This document shows positions 59,136 to 64,000 of a stretch of 64,000 bases of DNA, one piece after another. Below the pieces are notes generated by a model, which worked only from the letters and a program-made list of their open reading frames with translations, had not been told where the DNA came from and made no database searches. The stretch's first letter is position 1. Each line of letters opens with the position of its first letter. The DNA comes from Sphagnum magellanicum (taxonomy: Eukaryota; Streptophyta; Sphagnopsida; Sphagnales; Sphagnaceae): the NCBI GenBank assembly GCA_021904315.1, contig CM038917.1, positions 5,130,041-5,194,040 of the forward strand, written 5' to 3'. A program made the translations under genes and the position numbers.

Positions 59136-60480
59136 TTGACCTGGTTAGAAATCTACAATCTCCAAGGTCACTTCTTTTCCCAATGTCATGGCACAGCTCT
59201 GCACACAGGCCATACAAAATTGCTATATCCATTGCAAGGGGTGAGAGAAATGTTTTTTTTTAAAAATCTGCCATGCAGGGGAACAACCTGCTTCACAAGA
59301 AGATCGACAACTTTTGCCAAGCAACAATTATACACAAAAACCGATACTCGGTCAATCACACAGACGAAACCCTAGGGGCATGCGGGGATGGCACAAGTAA
59401 TGCATCGACAAACAAAAAAATTGTCGCGTAACACGGCAGTACAAGAGATAAAGAAGACGAACATAACTCACCACCGCCGTGGTCTTTCATCACTGCCTGT
59501 GTTTCAATACATCGAGGCATGGAAGCAGGTCCTGCAGCAACAGCAGGCTGCAGAAGAAGATGTTGACTGCGCTGCACAAACGGCGTAGTGTCACGACGGA
59601 GCAGGATCCATGCCGCCGAACCTCCGCGCATCGTTCGTTCTCTAAAATGGCCGACGACGCCGACGCCTCCTTGCACTGAGTTCTTTACTCCTCTCTCTCG
59701 TGAAGCTTTCAAAATGCATGCAGTCATACAGGTTCTCGAGGAAACGCCGATTGGCTCTTTCTCTGCATTGTTCCTTCAGGAGTGGATATGACATGAGGAT
59801 CAAAACTTCTTCTCCGGGGAAAAAGAAAAAGAAAGACAACAACAACAACATGCCGGAATGAAATTCTGTCGGAACGACGTGATCTTCGCAATGAAATTCT
59901 GTCAATCACACGTTTTTAAATTGACGAATTCGAACAGAGCGCTACGGGAAACACCACCAAGCCTTCCACAATCAAGCTCCAACGATATGATTTAGGGTTT
60001 AGGGTTTGAACCCTAAACCCTGGGCTCAACAGAATGAATCAAGCTCCATATGATCGCAGAAATTCAATCGAAAGCTTCCTTCCACACAATCGACAAATTG
60101 TGCGCTTCAATTCTTCCCGGGATCCCACACAAAATCACTAACGCACATGCAACGACTTTTGCAACACTGCAAGAAAGCTCAACTCGCATAGCTCTTCCTG
60201 CCTAAGCCAATATATCTTTCGCCTTCCAATTAAAAGATGAATAAATGAATACTTAGTTTCCATCTTCTGCCTCAATTTGCTCCAACTCTTGAAAGGTATG
60301 GCATTTGCTTCAAAATATTTGGTGAATTTGTGGTCGCATGAATGTAACAGAGTCGGGCATTATTCAAGTTGTTGTCAAAATCTATGTTGAAACTTTGATT
60401 GTGTTTCTCTTTGTAGCCACAAGTTTGGAGACGCAAAATAAGGTACAACTACACTCGCGGTAGCATCAATGGGTATCGCA
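59136..60480. other. Region upstream of the PPR relic, with head-to-head telomere-like motif
   Basis: GC-richer than most intergenic DNA to about 59950. A minus-strand open frame at 59727-59356 might be a former leader or transit region of the PPR gene, but it has no recognisable domain and no consistent splice connection. At about 59994-60018, AGGGTTTAGGGTTTG faces AACCCTAAACCCTGG. Confidence 0.4.
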
Positions 60481-60595
60481 TTCACAATCATAAGGTGAGC
60501 AAAACTCTCTCATATCTTGGATTTCCACTCTAAGTTATGCATTTCTTTATTATACAAAAATTCTCCCTAGCTGTAAGCAATAGTGTGAGATTTGA

Positions 60596-62770
60596 ATGCG
60601 AGTGAAAGTAAAAAACTTGAACTTCTTTCCTCGGATTCTAATGGACCAAACTGAGCCTACTTGCTTCCCTCGAACTTCGTTGATGGCGCGTAGTGAGAAT
60701 GGACACATTGCTGAAACGGAAGGAAGCAAAATGCACCATGAAGAAGGAATAGTGATAGTAGGTGGCGGCTTTGGGGGCCTTTGTTTTGCTGCTGCTCTCC
60801 ATAAGTACATTATCACACCTCAGTTTCCAAATTATTATTATGATTTCGTGAGAATTTGATCAAAAACGATGGAACTACTTTTGATTGCATTTGATGTGAT
60901 CATGGGCTTGTTTTGTTATTTTGGGAGCAGAGTTGAGTTGAAGGATGGTCCTTCAACAATCAGACAAGTTGCGACCCCAAGGTACTAGCATAACTCTTTG
61001 GAACAATGGAATGTGCATCCTTGAACTTTTTGACTTGGCCCGACCAATTCAGAAGCATGTATCTCAACGTTCCAAGGTATGTTCTAGTTTCCCACAAGTG
61101 CAATTATTGTAGGTCTATATTTGTTGGATGTTAATTTCAGGAAGAAATTGTCTTTAAAGGGGGTTCGATTTGCATCTCTTATAAATTCCTCCAGCTATTT
61201 TGGTAGAGTTGAATATCTTAATCAATACAGGAAACGTTTGACACTCTTGGATCATTCTCATTGTGAAGGAGGGCAAATTGTTTTCTACAAAACAACCACA
61301 TCAGTATTAGGATTTAAAGGAAAGTTGTGAAAACATAGATGACAAAATGAATCTTTCCCTTGAAATCAAAAAATGATGTTGGTACTTGATAAACACAAGT
61401 TTTTTTCATTTGAAAAGTTATAATTCATAGGCACGAGGATGGGTCTCATGTCCAAATAAAGAAGATCTCGTACTTCACAAGATTCAAACTCAAGAAATTT
61501 CACAAAATGTCACTAATTTGGAGCTTCAAGATGGTTTTACCTACTCTACCAAGGTTTGGTTAACTTTAACTGTTCTAAAAAATAATGTGTAGTCAAATAT
61601 CTTTATCAGTTTGGTGTTTTCATTTGGATGCTAATGTTTCCTTCCCACATGTAATCCACTGAATGGGTGAATATATTTTTAGAAGAATGAAACACGTGCA
61701 TATATTCATAATTTTATCTTTGAGGATGGTGCTTGTTTAAATGGCAATTGCATATTGTTGGGAAGACCATCAAAACTTGCAACAACAAATTCATTATGCT
61801 AGAACAAAATGAAGATTAATGTACTTAGTTGGGGATATTGGATGTGGGTTGACAGGTTTTGGTTGGATATGATGGTGTGAACTCGATCATAGGATTTTGG
61901 TTAGATTTGGAAAAGCCAAAATCTGTAGGGCAGGTTGAGATATGAGGAATGATAGAGTTTCACAATGGTTACAATTTTCCCAAATTGTTTCGCATACTTT
62001 TGGCAAAACAGTTTGAATTGGTATTATTTCAATGACAGCAACCAAAGTGTATTGGTTTGTGGTTTGGAATGATTCATCCGAAGATGAAAAACTTACTCTT
62101 GCATCTAGCTCCCAATTCCATGTTTTAAGAACCAAGTGCCAACATCTATCACTAAAGAACACATCAACATAGTGACTTGGTTATTAATTTTGATGGATTT
62201 CGTCTTTCTGGGTTGACAAAACATAACACCAAAGGAGATCAAACAAGAGGTCCTTCAACTCACCGAAGATTTTCGAGTACCTAAGTTTGCATTTTGTGTC
62301 AACAACATATCCATCGAACATTTCATAATAAACACCCTTCGACACAAGGTAAACATGAAACCAACTTAGGAAACTCAAGTGGTCGGCAATGTCACAATTT
62401 GTGGTGATGCATCTCAACCCCAGTCTCGAAATCTTGGACAAGGTGGATGCATGGCATTGGAAGATGCCATCGTCCTTGCGAGAAAGCTTGAATAAAACAC
62501 TCAAGTCAAAAGAAAGTTGAATCTCCAAGGTGCCCAAGTTAGAACAGATCCAACAAACATTGTTGGACTTCCACCCAGAAAGGCATGGAAATACATATGC
62601 TCTCACACAAAGCTAACATAATAGGAATTTCTGCAAGTGCTAATACAGCAATCAAATGTTTTATTTACGATTGGATTTTGATTCCCAAGGCTGTTGGCAT
62701 GGGAAACTATATGGAACCTGCTTTGCTTGATGTCAGAAATTTATCCATTGACAAGCCATGATCACATAAC
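60596..62770 (+). pseudogene. FAD-dependent monooxygenase copy (salicylate-hydroxylase-like, plant monooxygenase 1/CTF2 type), degenerate
   Basis: Exon 1 (to about 60804) ends with IVIVGGGFGGLCFAAALHK, the GxGxxG FAD-binding turn. Exon 2 (60931-61076) reads SDKLRPQGTSITLWNNGM in one frame, but its first 30 bases lie in another frame, so a shift is needed. Later pieces are GWVSCPNKEDLVLHKI (about 61437-61490), VLVGYDGVNSIIGFWLDLEK (about 61857), KVYWFVVWNDSSEDEKLT in a changed frame (about 62044) and ICGDASQPQSRNLGQGGCMA then LEDAIVLARKL (about 62397-62492), the second FAD motif. A TGA at 61943-61945 interrupts VEI-GMIEF, and further shifts and gaps separate the blocks. Introns remain, so it is a decayed duplicate, not a processed copy. 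The normal product is a soluble flavoprotein of about 400 aa. Confidence 0.8.
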
Positions 62771-64000
62771 TAGGAAAATGATAAATTTTAGGAATGTGGT
62801 AATAATATGTGTTCCAAAAGGAGTCTCAAACTTTGGTCACACTATCATCAAGCATGTTCACAAGTGTAAATGAAGCTACAAATGTAAAGGTTAGTTCCAA
62901 ATGTTTTAAAATAATATTTATAATGGTAATATATATGCCACACTAAAGTTTGTGAAACAAGAGGTCTATGTGTAAGACCAATTATGAAATGGATATGGTG
63001 ATTAATTTATGCAGCTACTATCAATATGGCTTATTCAGAGTCTGGTAGCAACATCCACCATGGCCTAGTTATTAATTGAACTCACAACAATCTGCTTGCA
63101 AAGCTATCCCCAGTCCTCAAACTATGACTTGGTCCACTTGCATTATTGGTTTGATAATTTAAAACTATGGGTGTTATGGGTATCTTAATTTACATGTGCA
63201 AATATTTAATGTAATTGTGTGTAGTAAATCAATTTATTATTTTGGCACCAAACATATTGCTAGTTTCGGTAGTTTTGGGGCAATATTAGAATTCAATTTC
63301 CTAACTACTTGAAAAGCCTACCAAATTGTAAATCCATTATCTTTTTAGGTATCAATCTAGAGATGGGAGGAGAGTGGTGTGACATAATATATAAATTTCT
63401 AAAATTATTCCTGATGTCTTTTTTTTTTCCATTTCATTATTGTAAAGCACTAGGAGATAATTCATAGTGTATGTGGAGGGCACCTTATATCCACAAATTT
63501 CACTTCTAAAAATTGGGAGGGATATTATGCTTGCTCCTTAAGGGTGAGAGAAAAATTATGCCCTCCAACTATAAGGAGTTAGCATAAAAACCCAAGCCCA
63601 TTCACACACCTTGTGATCAAGGTAGGCTTGCTTCATGATAAATTTTGCCTAATGCCTTACCGTGTATAAAGCCCATGGGTGGGCGACATTCTTAAAAGAG
63701 GCTAGATTTGACTATCACGTCATCCTAGGCCCCCTATTTTGAGAATGCCCCTTAGTACCCCTAGGGCATTAACCTAAGGTTAACAATTGCCTTGTGGGTG
63801 AGGTAAGCGTTTTGTGTCTTGTGGGGGTGGGTGATGCAACCGCATGAACTGCCGTCAAGCACCTTCGAGCTCCTAGATTCTACACACCAAGTCAAGTATG
63901 CAATGCCAATTTGACCTGAATCTAGGGCTTTACACAATTTGGACGAATTATAAACTGGCCTAGTTTATGGGGCCAAGGGGAACATTGAGGTCTTTTGCGT
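62771..64000. other. Unassigned intergenic DNA at the window end
   Basis: No coding region recognised. From about 63600 the sequence becomes more GC-balanced (63660-64000), unlike the AT-rich DNA before it, and may be the edge of a repeat or gene that continues beyond the window. Confidence 0.35.

Overview
The window looks like nuclear DNA of a land plant, most likely a seed-free vascular plant such as a fern (moderate to low confidence). It is AT-rich and gene-poor. The genes have short exons with GT-AG introns and plant-type families: an ARGOS/OSR organ-size protein, a B3-domain transcription factor and a PLS-class DYW pentatricopeptide protein. TTTAGGG-like motifs are scattered about. The near-identical PPR repeat units resemble the expanded PPR families of ferns and lycophytes. 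No bacterial, viral or organellar genes were recognised.

Five genes read as intact. On the plus strand: a five-exon microsomal glutathione S-transferase 3-like MAPEG protein (8443-10910, 145 aa), a six-exon DUSP12/YVH1-type dual-specificity phosphatase with its C-terminal zinc domain (11985-14704, 367 aa), a four-exon RanBP1 (22800-24597, 227 aa) and a single-exon 65-aa ARGOS/OSR-like protein (30471-30668). On the minus strand: a three-exon B3-domain protein with an EAR-type LELSL motif (41506-39057, 566 aa). They are unrelated housekeeping or regulatory genes, with no sign of a shared pathway or cluster.

Four regions are relics of genes. A CASP (Golgi coiled-coil, CUX1-splice-form homologue) copy on the minus strand (3145-1367) keeps its exon-intron structure but has at least three stops, a frameshift and a missing exon. 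A PLS-DYW PPR gene on the minus strand (59135-56648) has three in-frame stops and two frameshifts. A FAD-dependent monooxygenase copy lies on the plus strand (60596-62770). A PIF/Harbinger transposase remnant lies at about 49900-50700.

The rest (14.7-22.4 kb, 25.9-29.2 kb, 31-39 kb, 43-56 kb, 62.8-64 kb) is AT-rich intergenic DNA. It holds dispersed repeats, an about 420-bp element present twice in opposite orientation (5.8-6.3 kb and 25.4-25.9 kb), 56-bp, 44-bp, about 90-bp and about 52-bp tandem arrays, microsatellites, two SINE-like segments and a 1-kb T-rich tract with a run of 24 G.

The most notable points are local duplications inside the phosphatase gene (a duplicated exon copy and a duplicated splice-acceptor region), a GC-AG intron splitting its catalytic loop, an RY (CATGCA) array inside an intron of the B3 gene, and gene relics whose stops often fall where arginine is expected. 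I saw no convincing new multi-gene system.
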